From Pseudomonadota bacterium (GTDB lineage Bacteria > Pseudomonadota > Gammaproteobacteria > Burkholderiales > Nitrosomonadaceae), in NCBI GenBank assembly GCA_018240285.1, contig JAFEGA010000006.1, forward strand, positions 124,001-188,000: a DNA stretch of 64,000 nt, given 5' to 3'. Each line of letters opens with the position of its first letter. Within the stretch, counting starts at the first letter, position 1. This document shows, piece after piece, positions 45,408 to 54,534 of this stretch. The notes below the pieces were generated by a model. It did no database searches, was not told where the DNA came from, and worked only from the letters and a program-made list of their open reading frames with translations. The translations under genes were made by a program, and so were the position numbers.

Positions 45408-48404
45408 ATGATGAGTAATGACAAATTCAATCGCGGCGGTATCCGCATCGACCTGGAACAGGGCACTGCGGATGCTGCCGCATTCAGCGAAAACATCGCC
45501 ATTTTTCCTATTCCCAATACCACGCCGGATAAGATCAAAACATTGCACGATCTGGCGCTGAGCGACATTCGACTGAGCGACTTCCCAGTCGTGCAGGCGT
45601 GGCGCAATCAATTGTTCGATCCGGCATGGATTCCAGAAGTGTGCGATGAACTGCCGCGTTTATTGACTGAATTTCTGCGCCAGCCCGATCATGCAGCGCT
45701 GCCGCCGGTGACGCGCCGCGCGCAGGCGTTGAAACATGTGTTCAGCTACAAAACACCGCTGGTGCGCAGCACCGATTTACTCCCGGGGCAAACGACCACC
45801 AGCTTTGTCGGCCCGGTTGTGTATATGGACATGAGCGGGTATTGCATCTGGCCGGAACTGGAAACGCTGGCCAAACGGCCGCAGAATCCGTTCAAGATCA
45901 AACCGGAAGTCGCCAAGCGGCTGAACGAAGAAATTTTTCCCTTCTGGCTGGAGCGGCGCACGGTACAAGAGGCGGCGCGTTATAGCGCTTACGATACCGC
46001 CAATTACGCAAACGATCAGCGCGATGAGGTCGATGGCGGAATGTGCGAAGGCAAGCCGTCCATCGACCCGCCGCTGAAAAAAAGGGCCGGTGAAACGCCC
46101 AAATGCCAGGAATTGTTTGAGCGGGTGGCTTTTTACTTGTCCGATAAAGCCACGGCTGTTTCCCATACCACACCGGATTTCGGCCGGGTACTGCAATTCG
46201 GGTTTAACGGATTGATTGCGCAATTGCAGAAAGATATCGTGAACGGTATTGCCGATACGCCGGAAAAAATCGAATTTGCCCAAAGTGTCATCGCGGTTTA
46301 CGAAGGCGCTAAGATTTACGCTGAACATTTGGCCGAGGCTGCCGAGAAAGCTGGAAATAACGAGCTGGCGGCAATCTGCCGCAAGGTTCCGGCAGAGCCT
46401 GCCAGTACGCTGGCGGAAGCGATTACCGTCGTCTGGATCTGCTACCACTTGCTGCTGCAGGAGAATACCAATTTCGGCCTTTCGTTGGGCCGGTTGGATC
46501 AGACGCTGAATGAATTCTATCTGCGCGACTGGCTGTCGCAACCGGACGAAGCGGCGAAAACGGCGTATACAAAGCGTGCAGTTGAGTTGATGTGCCACTT
46601 CTTTTTGCGCTGCTCCGATCATGTGCCGCTGTCGCCGGAAAGTGCAGAAGTGCTGTTTGCCGGTAGCGGCTCGAACCAAGCCCTGACCGTAGGCGGCACG
46701 CGCTGGGAGAATGGTCAAACGGTCGATGCGGTCAACGACATGACTTACATTATCCTGAAAGCGACCGAGATGCTGTCCATCCGCGATCCGAACGTGCATG
46801 CGCGCTATCATAAGGATGTTCATCATCGCGCACCGGACGGCACGCCTTTGGCGGCGCATGAAATTTCCCCATATCTGAAACGCATCTGCCAAGTGAATCT
46901 GGTTACTCGCGCAACTCCTGCGCTGCACGGCGATGCGCCGGTGATCCGCAGTATGGCGAATTATTACGCCAAGCACGATCATGTCACGGCGGACGAAGCA
47001 TTGGCGGATGCGCACGATTACGCGTCGATCGGCTGTATCGAGCAAAATGCCGACCATAAACATTACGGCCATACTGGCTCCACTTTGCTGGTGCTGCCGG
47101 CGGTGCTGGAGCTGGCGATGTTCGGCGGCAAGCATCGCAGCGACGGTACCGGCAAGAAGGATCCTAATCTGTTTTACGGCAAGCCGGATTACACATCCCC
47201 GCCGTTGACGGCCATGACATCGATGCAGGATTTCATCGACAGCTTCCGCTTCCAGCTCGATGAAATGGCGCGGCATTGCGTGCAATTCAACAATTATCTG
47301 GGGCGCACGCTGGAAAAAATCCGGCCTTCACCGCTGCTGTCGGGATTATTCGACGGCCCTACGAACAAACCGGGAGAAAGTGGCGCCAAATTCCGCGATG
47401 TTGCTTCCGGCGGTGCCAAATATAATTCTTCCGGGGTCGCTATTATCGGACTTGCCGATGTGATCGATTCGTTTTGCGTCATCGATGCGCTGGTGTTCGG
47501 CGGCAAAATGTCGGCCAAGGAATTGATCGCGGTATTGGATGCAAATTTCGGCCGCAGCCCATTGGTTACCAATGAGGCGGAAGCGCACAATTTTGCCAAG
47601 AACTGGCTGGATCGTATCCGGCAGTTGGCGGGCGGTTCCGGCACGCATCCGGCAGCGATGACACCTCAGCGGTTGCGGGAGTGCATGCGCTTGATCCGCC
47701 TGGCGCCAAAATACGGTGCCGGGGTCGATGAAACACCCGGTGGCATTTACAACAACGCGATGGCGGTTAAATACACGCGCTTGCTGACTAAAATGATCCA
47801 GGAGGTTTTTTTCAAGTACCGTACGCATCGCGGCGGACGTTACTTGACCGGTTACTGGAGCATGACCAATCACGCCGGTTTCGGCATGTTGAGCCGGGCT
47901 ACGCCGAATGGCCGGGTCAATAGCGCATCGTTCGCCAGCGGTATTACGCCGTGCCCCGGTATCGTCAAAGCCAACGGCGAGCCGGTGATGCTGCTGGATC
48001 ACATGCTGTCGGTTGCCAGCGTCGACGCGGACACGGTGCAAAACGGCTACACCTATAATCTCAGTCTAACGCCGCGCGGCAAAGTGTATTTCGACGAAGA
48101 CACCGAGCTTTTTGCCACGCATATGAAGACGTTTATGGATCAGGATGGTGTGCTGGTTCAACTGTGCGTGACCTCGATCGAGGATTTCATCGCGGCGAAC
48201 GCCGCCGCGACGGCGGCAAGCCAGGCCGGTGCGGGTGACGCCGAGCAAAAAGCGCTGGCGCCGTACAAAGATCTGATGATACGGGTGGCCGGTTACTCCG
48301 CTTACTACGTGACGTTGAGTCCGTTGATGCGGCAGGAAATCATTGATCGCGCCAATTTCGATATGAAAAGCGGCATTGAGCAGCACACAACTACAGGAGC
48401 ATAA
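45408..48404 (+). CDS. Glycyl radical enzyme (unknown substrate)
   Basis: A pyruvate-formate-lyase-superfamily radical enzyme of about 998 residues, longer than usual (about 780-870). The catalytic cysteine is C543 in the sequence A-S-I-G-C-I-E-Q; a glutamate two residues later is typical of dehydratase and C-N/C-C lyase branches (glycerol dehydratase, choline lyase, hydroxyphenylacetate decarboxylase). Pyruvate formate-lyase has two adjacent cysteines, which are absent. The radical glycine is G962 in R-V-A-G-Y-S-A near the C-terminus. Other family segments are AVSHTTPDFGRVLQFGFNGL and FAGSGSNQALTVGG. The start is the ATG at 45408 after GGAGG; the frame reaching back to 45345 is within the upstream gene. 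Activated by the radical-SAM protein two genes downstream. Confidence 0.93.
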   Translation: MMSNDKFNRGGIRIDLEQGTADAAAFSENIAIFPIPNTTPDKIKTLHDLALSDIRLSDFPVVQAWRNQLFDPAWIPEVCDELPRLLTEFLRQPDHAALPPVTRRAQALKHVFSYKTPLVRSTDLLPGQTTTSFVGPVVYMDMSGYCIWPELETLAKRPQNPFKIKPEVAKRLNEEIFPFWLERRTVQEAARYSAYDTANYANDQRDEVDGGMCEGKPSIDPPLKKRAGETPKCQELFERVAFYLSDKATAVSHTTPDFGRVLQFGFNGLIAQLQKDIVNGIADTPEKIEFAQSVIAVYEGAKIYAEHLAEAAEKAGNNELAAICRKVPAEPASTLAEAITVVWICYHLLLQENTNFGLSLGRLDQTLNEFYLRDWLSQPDEAAKTAYTKRAVELMCHFFLRCSDHVPLSPESAEVLFAGSGSNQALTVGGTRWENGQTVDAVNDMTYIILKATEMLSIRDPNVHARYHKDVHHRAPDGTPLAAHEISPYLKRICQVNLVTRATPALHGDAPVIRSMANYYAKHDHVTADEALADAHDYASIGCIEQNADHKHYGHTGSTLLVLPAVLELAMFGGKHRSDGTGKKDPNLFYGKPDYTSPPLTAMTSMQDFIDSFRFQLDEMARHCVQFNNYLGRTLEKIRPSPLLSGLFDGPTNKPGESGAKFRDVASGGAKYNSSGVAIIGLADVIDSFCVIDALVFGGKMSAKELIAVLDANFGRSPLVTNEAEAHNFAKNWLDRIRQLAGGSGTHPAAMTPQRLRECMRLIRLAPKYGAGVDETPGGIYNNAMAVKYTRLLTKMIQEVFFKYRTHRGGRYLTGYWSMTNHAGFGMLSRATPNGRVNSASFASGITPCPGIVKANGEPVMLLDHMLSVASVDADTVQNGYTYNLSLTPRGKVYFDEDTELFATHMKTFMDQDGVLVQLCVTSIEDFIAANAAATAASQAGAGDAEQKALAPYKDLMIRVAGYSAYYVTLSPLMRQEIIDRANFDMKSGIEQHTTTGA

Positions 48405-48406
48405 CC

Positions 48407-49051
48407 ATGCACGCCACCATTCCCGCGTTACCGGACGGCATACATTATATTTTAAAATCCGGCATTCAATTGGGCGAGGCCGATGGCAGTCTGGCCGGTT
48501 TGCTGAATCGCATGGAAGGCACACTGTTGGCCGCCGGTATGGCGGCACTGATCAAGCTGGGTTTCGGTTTTTTGATCTGCCTCGATTTGAGCGAATCCAA
48601 AGCGGAAAAAGCACGGCATTTTTTCGATGATAATTTCGTCATCAAGGATCCCAATGCGCCGGGCGGTATCCGCTACTACCAGGGAAAAATCCTGATCCGC
48701 ACGCGCAAACCGCATGACGACATGAATGTGCTGATTAAATTCTGCCCCGATCCGCAAGCGCTTTTTATCGAAACATCGTTCGGTAAGCAATTGAATCCGG
48801 TTGCCATCGTGACCACCGAAGCACTCAGCGAAGCGGAAGCAGGCCGGATCGAACGCGATCCGGATGAAGTGGATTTGGTGATCCGCTTTAAGGATACCCA
48901 GGCGATTCTGGGATTGGCCGAGCGTCCAAATGCGGATGTAGCGCAGTTGTTGATTGAAAATCTGGTGCAGATTACCGGCAATTTCGGGCATATGTTCAAG
49001 TTCGGCGCCATCGGCAAAAACGTTCAGACGGCCATGAAGGAATTTTTATGA
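48407..49051 (+). CDS. Small protein with SCP2-like C-terminus
   Basis: A 214-residue soluble protein, 2 bases after the glycyl radical enzyme gene and overlapping the activase gene by 4 bases. The last ~75 residues (DEVDLVIRFKDTQAIL, then ADVAQLLIENLVQITGNFGH and MFKFGAIGKNVQTAM) resemble the sterol-carrier-protein-2 pattern: a hydrophobic strand, a substrate-pocket helix, a turn with G-N and a helix near the end. SCP2 domains bind fatty acyl or sterol-like ligands. The N-terminal ~110 residues are unrecognised. Function is inferred from the operon: it may present or hold a hydrophobic substrate for the radical enzyme. Confidence 0.6.
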   Translation: MHATIPALPDGIHYILKSGIQLGEADGSLAGLLNRMEGTLLAAGMAALIKLGFGFLICLDLSESKAEKARHFFDDNFVIKDPNAPGGIRYYQGKILIRTRKPHDDMNVLIKFCPDPQALFIETSFGKQLNPVAIVTTEALSEAEAGRIERDPDEVDLVIRFKDTQAILGLAERPNADVAQLLIENLVQITGNFGHMFKFGAIGKNVQTAMKEFL

Positions 49052-49800
49052 GCAGCGAGAAAGGGCTGGTTTTCGACATCAAGCGCGATTGCAGCGAAGA
49101 TGGCCCCGGTATCCGCACCACGGTTTTTCTCAAGGGCTGTCCGCTTTCCTGCATTTGGTGCCAGAATCCGGAAGGCAGAGCGGTCAAACCCGAAACCGAT
49201 ATTCATGGTAACCGGATCGGCACATGGTATACGGTGGACGAATTAATGTACCGTTTGCTGCAAGACAAACCGATTTTTATTGCAAGCGGCGGCGGTGTCA
49301 CGCTGTCGGGCGGCGAAGCGACGTTGCAAATGGGTTTCGCCAGTAAATTGCTGCAAGCCTTGAAGCGCGAAGGCATTCACACAGCGATTGAAACCAGCGG
49401 GTTTTTCGATTATCGACGCTTCAAGGATGAAATGCTGCCCTGGCTGGATTTGATCTATTACGATATCAAGCTGATGGACGAAGCGGCCAGCCAGCAATAT
49501 TGCGGGCACTCGAGCAAGCGCATTCTGGATAATTTTTCCCGCTTGCTCAAGGATGCGCATATCCCGGTGATTCCAAGAATTCCGCTGATTCCGGGAATAA
49601 CGGCGACCGAAGATAATCTCCGCGCCATCGCCGCATTTCTCGATCAGCAAGGCGTCAAGTCGTGCGCATTGATGCCCTACAATCCGCTGTGGAGCGATAA
49701 GCTGAAGAAACTGGGTTTGCCGGCGCGTTACGAGCATAAAGGGTTCATGACACCGGCGGAACAAAAAGCCTGTATCGGCTACTTTACGAAAGCAGAATAA
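49048..49800 (+). CDS. Glycyl radical enzyme activating enzyme (radical SAM)
   Basis: It uses S-adenosylmethionine and a 4Fe-4S cluster to make the glycyl radical on its partner. The cluster cysteines are C31, C35 and C38 (C-P-L-S-C-I-W-C), preceded by the activase motif SEDGPGIRTTVFLKG. Later motifs are GGGVTLSGGEATLQ and AIETSGFF. At 250 residues it has no inserted ferredoxin domain with extra clusters, so it is the short type like the pyruvate formate-lyase activase. The operon context makes the enzyme encoded at 45408-48404 its obvious substrate. Confidence 0.94.
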   Translation: MSSEKGLVFDIKRDCSEDGPGIRTTVFLKGCPLSCIWCQNPEGRAVKPETDIHGNRIGTWYTVDELMYRLLQDKPIFIASGGGVTLSGGEATLQMGFASKLLQALKREGIHTAIETSGFFDYRRFKDEMLPWLDLIYYDIKLMDEAASQQYCGHSSKRILDNFSRLLKDAHIPVIPRIPLIPGITATEDNLRAIAAFLDQQGVKSCALMPYNPLWSDKLKKLGLPARYEHKGFMTPAEQKACIGYFTKAE

Positions 49801-49823
49801 TTCAACCGAGTAAAAGGAAGATC

Positions 49824-50918
49824 ATGCAAAAAGACTTTCACCATGCCACAACCTATGTGCTGGCGCGCTTGGCCGATTTCGACCATGCCGAGGCTGAGAT
49901 CATTGCCTATGCTTCGCAATATGTCGATGATGCGACTAATGCCGGTGTTGTTCACTTCACTGACGGTTCTATGTATGAACATATCAGCTCGGCGCATAAA
50001 ACACTCGATTACAAGAATTTTGACGAATTGGCCAATCATCAGGCGTGGCTGCCGTTCCATTTCTTGCCGGGCAATAATAATGCGAATGCCGGGGAGAATC
50101 CGCTGGATACCTTCATGGACAAAATCGTCTGCAAACCGGATAGTCCCATTGCCAGGGACATGGTGGCTGCGTGCATCGATAGCCGCAACAGTCCACACGC
50201 TTTGCAACGGCTCGGCATTACGCTGCATGTTTATGCCGATACCTGGTCGCATCAGGGGTTCGCCGGGGTTAATCACAAAAATAACGATATTAGTAAGCTG
50301 AACGATGAAGACAATCCCGGCAATTACCTGGCAAACCGGCTGAAGGATTATTTTGGTGACAAATTCGATGCGATTGCCAGCAAACTGATCGGCGATACAT
50401 TGCCGCTGGGTCATGGCGCCGCGCTTTCCTATCCGGATCGCCCTTATTTGAAATGGAGCTACAAAGATAGTAAAAAGAACCGGGTTATCCGGGACAATGC
50501 GGCAATTTTTTTACAAGCGGCGGAGAAAATGTATATCGCCATGCGGCGTTTCCGGCTCGGAGACGCCAATGCCGATGTTCCAGGGTTGCAAGCTACCGAT
50601 AAAGCCAGAATCGAGGCATTGTTCCGCAATATCAAGCACGAAGAGGAGCGCGCTCGGCATCAAGCATGGCTGGAGCGTATCGCAACTGGTTATTTCGATT
50701 TTCCGCCAGCCAATTTGACGTATATCGAAAAAGGCCCCGGCTCCTGGAAGCATGAAGCGCTGGGTACGATCAAAGTGACTGATGATAAGAATGAAAAGTT
50801 TGAATTCAGACCAGGCTTTTTGACAAGCAATTGGAAATTGTTCCACGACGCATTACAGGTGCATCGCTTTTATGTGATTCATGAACTGTTGCCGCGCTAC
50901 GGCATTTGCGCTGCGTAG
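49824..50918 (+). CDS. DUF6765-like histidine-rich protein
   Basis: A 364-residue protein that begins MQKDFHHATTYVLARLAD and contains HISSAHKTLDY, WLPFHFLPG and the segment LGITLHVYADTWSHQGFAGV near residue 135. The spaced His, Asp and Trp residues recall zinc-dependent phospholipase C/S1-P1 nuclease-like folds, and I believe it belongs to the DUF6765 family; no activity is proven. It has no signal peptide. It lies 23 bases after the activase gene with AAGGAAG before its ATG and closes the glycyl radical operon, 19 bases from the convergent rlpA gene. Confidence 0.65.
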   Translation: MQKDFHHATTYVLARLADFDHAEAEIIAYASQYVDDATNAGVVHFTDGSMYEHISSAHKTLDYKNFDELANHQAWLPFHFLPGNNNANAGENPLDTFMDKIVCKPDSPIARDMVAACIDSRNSPHALQRLGITLHVYADTWSHQGFAGVNHKNNDISKLNDEDNPGNYLANRLKDYFGDKFDAIASKLIGDTLPLGHGAALSYPDRPYLKWSYKDSKKNRVIRDNAAIFLQAAEKMYIAMRRFRLGDANADVPGLQATDKARIEALFRNIKHEEERARHQAWLERIATGYFDFPPANLTYIEKGPGSWKHEALGTIKVTDDKNEKFEFRPGFLTSNWKLFHDALQVHRFYVIHELLPRYGICAA

Positions 50919-50937
50919 CGGTAATGCGCTAAACGTT

Positions 50938-51453
50938 CTATTTCTGACTGATTTTCTCGTCGAGATGCTCGACCCTGACTCTGGCAACGCCGTGCAAGCC
51001 GATTTTTTTTGCCGCACCATGCGATAAATCGATGATTCTGCCTTTCTTGAACGGTCCGCGATCGTTGACCAGAACATCGACATGACGGCCGTTCTGCAAA
51101 TTGGTAACCCGGACGCGCGACGGCAGCGGTAAGGTTTTATGCGCAGCCGTTAAGCCATGCGGAACGAAGCGCGTTCCCATGGCGGTGCGATTGCCTGATT
51201 CCGAACCATACCACGAGGCGTGGCCTACCTCCCGGTAACCGGCGGCGGAGCGCATCGGGTAGTAGGTGACGCCGTTTATCTTGTAAGGTTTGTTGTAAGG
51301 TGCGGTGAGATTGGGGTAACGTTGACTGCTTGTATCCGGTGAGCGTTGCGAAGTACCGGAAAACATCGAAGCGCAGCCGCTGATCAAACTGGTGGTCAGT
51401 AACATCATGCCCAAATGCTTGCGATAGGTTGACGGTTGCATAGTGTCTGTCAT
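50938..51453 (-). CDS. rlpA: RlpA-like septal lytic transglycosylase lipoprotein
   Basis: A 171-residue lipoprotein with a double-psi beta-barrel. The signal peptide ends with the lipobox L-I-S-G-C at residues 23-27, so it should be anchored in the outer membrane. The catalytic domain has GHASWYGSESGNRTAMGTRF, where the family's nucleophile region GexTAnGe appears as GNRTAMG, and VLVNDRGPFKKGRIIDLS. RlpA cleaves denuded glycan strands at the septum. It lacks the C-terminal SPOR domain found in the E. coli protein, like many short relatives. Confidence 0.88.
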   Translation of the reverse strand: MTDTMQPSTYRKHLGMMLLTTSLISGCASMFSGTSQRSPDTSSQRYPNLTAPYNKPYKINGVTYYPMRSAAGYREVGHASWYGSESGNRTAMGTRFVPHGLTAAHKTLPLPSRVRVTNLQNGRHVDVLVNDRGPFKKGRIIDLSHGAAKKIGLHGVARVRVEHLDEKISQK

Positions 51454-51640
51454 TCACAAGTTTTCAAAACGTGGTTGATTATAACGGTCATTATCTATGT
51501 CTATGATCCATGCCATGAATCTTTGTTCATATCACAGAATCTTGAATCCGCATCGATTGATCATATTATCATCGCAAGCCGGTGCTGAAGTTGCAAGACT
51601 GTGCCGACGCATTCAATGACAAAAGAATAAGGATTGAACG

Positions 51641-52612
51641 ATGACGGATAACAGCCAGATCAAAATTAATGGTGCGATAGCACGCGAGAATTCTTACGGC
51701 ATGTTGCGCGAGCCGACTTTCTCGGGGGTGCTTTCCTTCATGCGGCGCAATTACAGCAAAGATATTGCCGGGGCCGATCTGGTGATCAGCGGTGTGCCGT
51801 TGGACCTAGCGGTGTCTTACCGTTCCGGCGCGCGTTTCGGGCCGCAAGGAATCCGTTTGGCGTCGGCGGAAGTTGCTTCGCTGAAACCCTATCCGTGGGG
51901 TTTCGATCCGTTCGAGAATCTCGCGGTGATCGATTTTGGCGATTGCTATCTCGATGTTCATAATCCGATGACGATCCATGAGGCGATTGCCGATCATGCC
52001 CGGCATATTCTGGCGTCGGGTGCGCGCATGCTGACGTTCGGCGGTGATCACTACATCAGTTATCCGTTGTTGAAAGCGCATGCGGAAAAATTCGGCGCGC
52101 CGCTCGCATTGATTCATTTCGATGCGCATAGCGATACTTGGCCGGACAATTCACCCAGTTCACTCAATCACGGCTCGATGTTTTATAAAGCCGTGCAGGA
52201 TGGATTGATCGATCCCCGTCGTTCGGTGCAGATCGGTATCCGCACCTGGAATGACGATTTCATGGGCATTCATGTCTTGGATGCCACCTGGGTACACCGG
52301 CATGGCACCGACGCGGTGATTGCCGAAGTTGAACGTATCGTAGGCAACCGTCCGGCTTATTTCACCTTTGATATCGATTGCCTCGATCCGGCGTACGCGC
52401 CCGGCACCGGCACGCCGGTGTGCGGTGGATTGACTACCGCGCAAGCATTAGCGATCATTCGCGGCTTCACCGGCATTAATCTGATTGGCATGGATATCGT
52501 GGAAGTGTCGCCGCCCTATGACCACAGCCAGATCACAGCGCTCGCCGCTGCGCATATCGCCTGCGATCTGATTTGCTTGCTGGCAAAGCGAAAAGCGGAC
52601 GGATTGCTATGA
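51641..52612 (+). CDS. speB: Agmatinase / ureohydrolase
   Basis: It hydrolyses agmatine to putrescine and urea, or a related guanidino compound. The binuclear manganese ligands are visible in the arginase pattern: FGGDHYISYPLL (about residue 130), IHFDAHSDTW and FDIDCLDPAYAPGTGTP (about 245). The 323 residues fit the agmatinase subgroup, and the N-terminal part FMRRNYSKDIAGADLVISGVPLD (in parts: FMRRNYSKDI, ADLVISGVPLD) is standard. Annotating the substrate as agmatine follows from family likeness only. It is a single gene, with its own upstream region between rlpA and it. Confidence 0.85.
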   Translation: MTDNSQIKINGAIARENSYGMLREPTFSGVLSFMRRNYSKDIAGADLVISGVPLDLAVSYRSGARFGPQGIRLASAEVASLKPYPWGFDPFENLAVIDFGDCYLDVHNPMTIHEAIADHARHILASGARMLTFGGDHYISYPLLKAHAEKFGAPLALIHFDAHSDTWPDNSPSSLNHGSMFYKAVQDGLIDPRRSVQIGIRTWNDDFMGIHVLDATWVHRHGTDAVIAEVERIVGNRPAYFTFDIDCLDPAYAPGTGTPVCGGLTTAQALAIIRGFTGINLIGMDIVEVSPPYDHSQITALAAAHIACDLICLLAKRKADGLL

Positions 52613-52879
52613 ATACAGTATTGCGTTATTAAAATTTGCAGCACAAAGTTTTGGTATTTAACCCGCATACCGAAGAACTAGGTGCCTGGAATCCCCTGCC
52701 GGTAACTGCGTAAAACAGGAATTAGATTATCCGATTTTCTGGGAATTTTATTCTATTATTTTATATTTTGTTATATACTTAATTGACTAATGATCAATGA
52801 ATAATCTTAAATAAACAAAATTCTAATCAGATTTCTGCATAGTTGGGCATGATGTTTAATAACATTCAAGGAGACTGAC
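52613..52879. other. AT-rich promoter region of the SQR operon
   Basis: A 267-base gap. The stretch from about 52740 to 52830 is strongly AT-rich (for example TTATATTTTGTTATATACT) and probably holds the promoter. The AAGGAG at 52869-52874 is the ribosome site for the next gene. No operator with clear symmetry was identified. Confidence 0.4.
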
Positions 52880-54166
52880 ATGGCACGTATCGTTATTTTG
52901 GGCGCGGGTATCGGCGGTGTTCCGATGGCTTATGAAATGAAGGAAGCTGTCGGTCAACATCATGAAGTGATCGTGATATCGAATTCGCCAACTTTCCATT
53001 TTGTGCCATCGAATGTCTGGGTCCCGACCGGATGGCGGACTGCGGAAGCTTTGAAAATCGAGCTTGCGCCTGTTTTGCAAAGTAAAGGCATTGCGTTCAT
53101 TCAAAAAGCGGCGTCATCCATCGATCCGGACAACAATCAGGTGATTCTCGACGATCAATCCGCCGTGCCCTATGATTTCCTGATCATTGCGACAGGGCCG
53201 CGCTTGGCGTTTGATGAAATTCCGGGGCTGGGACCGGACGGCCATACTTCCTCGGTTTGCCATGTCGATCATGCCGCTGCCGCCGCGGAAGACTGGCGCA
53301 AGTTCATTGAAAACCCCGGCCCGATCGTCGTAGGCGCGGTTCAGGGAGCCTCCTGTTTCGGTCCCGCTTATGAATATCTGATGGTGCTTGAAACCGAATT
53401 GCGCAACAGAAAGATGCGCGACAAAGTACCGATGACCTTCGTTACCTCGGAGCCTTATATCGGCCACCTTGGGCTGGGCGGTGTGGGCGATACCAAAGGT
53501 TTGCTGGAAAGCGCCTTGCGCGACAAGACTATCAAATGGATAACGAATGCCCGGGTCGACAAGATTGAATCCGGAATGATGTATGTGACCGAAGTTGACG
53601 AAGACGGTCATGACAAAAAAAAGCACGAGCTACCGTTTAAACACTCCATGATGTTGCCTGCTTTTACCGGCGTCGACGCAGTGCGTCATGTCAAAGCGCA
53701 AGGTTTGGTCAATCCGCGCGGTTTTGTTCTGGTGGATGAATATCAGCGCAACAAGGCTTATAAAAACATTTATTCCGTCGGCGTCTGTATCGCCATTCCA
53801 CCCATTGAGAAAACACCGCTGCCGGTCGGTGCACCGAAAACGGGTTATATGATCGAATCCATGGTAACCGCGGTTGCTCACAATATTGCCGAGGAGCTGT
53901 CCGGCAAGGAGCCGTCACACAAGGCGACATGGAATGCCTTGTGTCTGGCCGATTTTGGCGATTCCGGCGTGGCCTTCCTGGCGCAGCCGCAGATCCCTCC
54001 GCGTAACATCACATGGTCTTCGGAAGGAAAATGGGTGCATCTCGCCAAAATCGGTTTTGAGAAGTACTTTATGCGTAAAATACGTAAAGGCATCACCGAG
54101 CCCTACTATGAAAAATTGATCCTTAAACTGATGGGACTCACCCGGTTAAAGGAAGGGGATAAATAA
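52880..54166 (+). CDS. sqr: Sulfide:quinone oxidoreductase
   Basis: A flavoprotein that oxidises sulfide to polysulfur and passes electrons to quinone. The 428 residues begin with the FAD loop [17 protein letters not shown] and contain the second region [16 protein letters not shown]. Three cysteines, C127, C159 ([10 protein letters not shown]) and C355 ([11 protein letters not shown]), have exactly the spacing of the catalytic cysteines C128, C160 and C356 known from Acidithiobacillus ferrooxidans, so it is very likely a true SQR. Membrane attachment by the C-terminal amphipathic region is expected. First gene of an operon that continues with a membrane protein and an RND efflux system. Confidence 0.92.
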   Translation: MARIVILGAGIGGVPMAYEMKEAVGQHHEVIVISNSPTFHFVPSNVWVPTGWRTAEALKIELAPVLQSKGIAFIQKAASSIDPDNNQVILDDQSAVPYDFLIIATGPRLAFDEIPGLGPDGHTSSVCHVDHAAAAAEDWRKFIENPGPIVVGAVQGASCFGPAYEYLMVLETELRNRKMRDKVPMTFVTSEPYIGHLGLGGVGDTKGLLESALRDKTIKWITNARVDKIESGMMYVTEVDEDGHDKKKHELPFKHSMMLPAFTGVDAVRHVKAQGLVNPRGFVLVDEYQRNKAYKNIYSVGVCIAIPPIEKTPLPVGAPKTGYMIESMVTAVAHNIAEELSGKEPSHKATWNALCLADFGDSGVAFLAQPQIPPRNITWSSEGKWVHLAKIGFEKYFMRKIRKGITEPYYEKLILKLMGLTRLKEGDK

Positions 54167-54167
54167 A

Positions 54168-54368
54168 ATGACACTCGATAGAGCAGTAATCGCAGTTGCG
54201 GGCAGTTTCATCCTGATTAGTCTATTGCTGGCGCATTTTCATTCGAGCAATTGGTTGTGGTTTACCGCTTTTGTCGGTGCTAATCTGTTGCAGTCCGCAT
54301 TTACAGGATTCTGTCCGATGGCCATGTTCCTGAAGAAGCTGGGTATCAAGCCGGGCAGTGCCTTCTGA
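54168..54368 (+). CDS. DUF2892 small membrane protein
   Basis: A 66-residue protein with two transmembrane helices (about 7-24 and 28-45) and the family motif [16 protein letters not shown], corresponding to the YgaP transmembrane domain without its rhodanese part. Such proteins are regularly encoded next to sulfur-transfer and sulfide-oxidation genes. It starts only one base after the sqr stop codon, so both are made together. A role at the membrane with sulfane sulfur is inferred. Confidence 0.88.
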   Translation: MTLDRAVIAVAGSFILISLLLAHFHSSNWLWFTAFVGANLLQSAFTGFCPMAMFLKKLGIKPGSAF

Positions 54369-54534
54369 TTACTTGCGTGGTTCCGTTCTGTTAAAACTTG
54401 AATTGGACGAAGATTCGGGGAAACGGAACACTGAAGAGCCAAAGCTTCTAGCTTGCCAGCTGTTTGTACTGAGCCGGATGTATTTTTTTCGCTCAGGTGA
54501 TGGCCACTGCTGGTTGTCATTCATACGTGAAGAT

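Noticed and set aside
45408..48404. Calling the radical enzyme pyruvate formate-lyase
   Set aside because: It lacks the adjacent Cys-Cys pair and has a Gly-Cys-Ile-Glu active-site motif.
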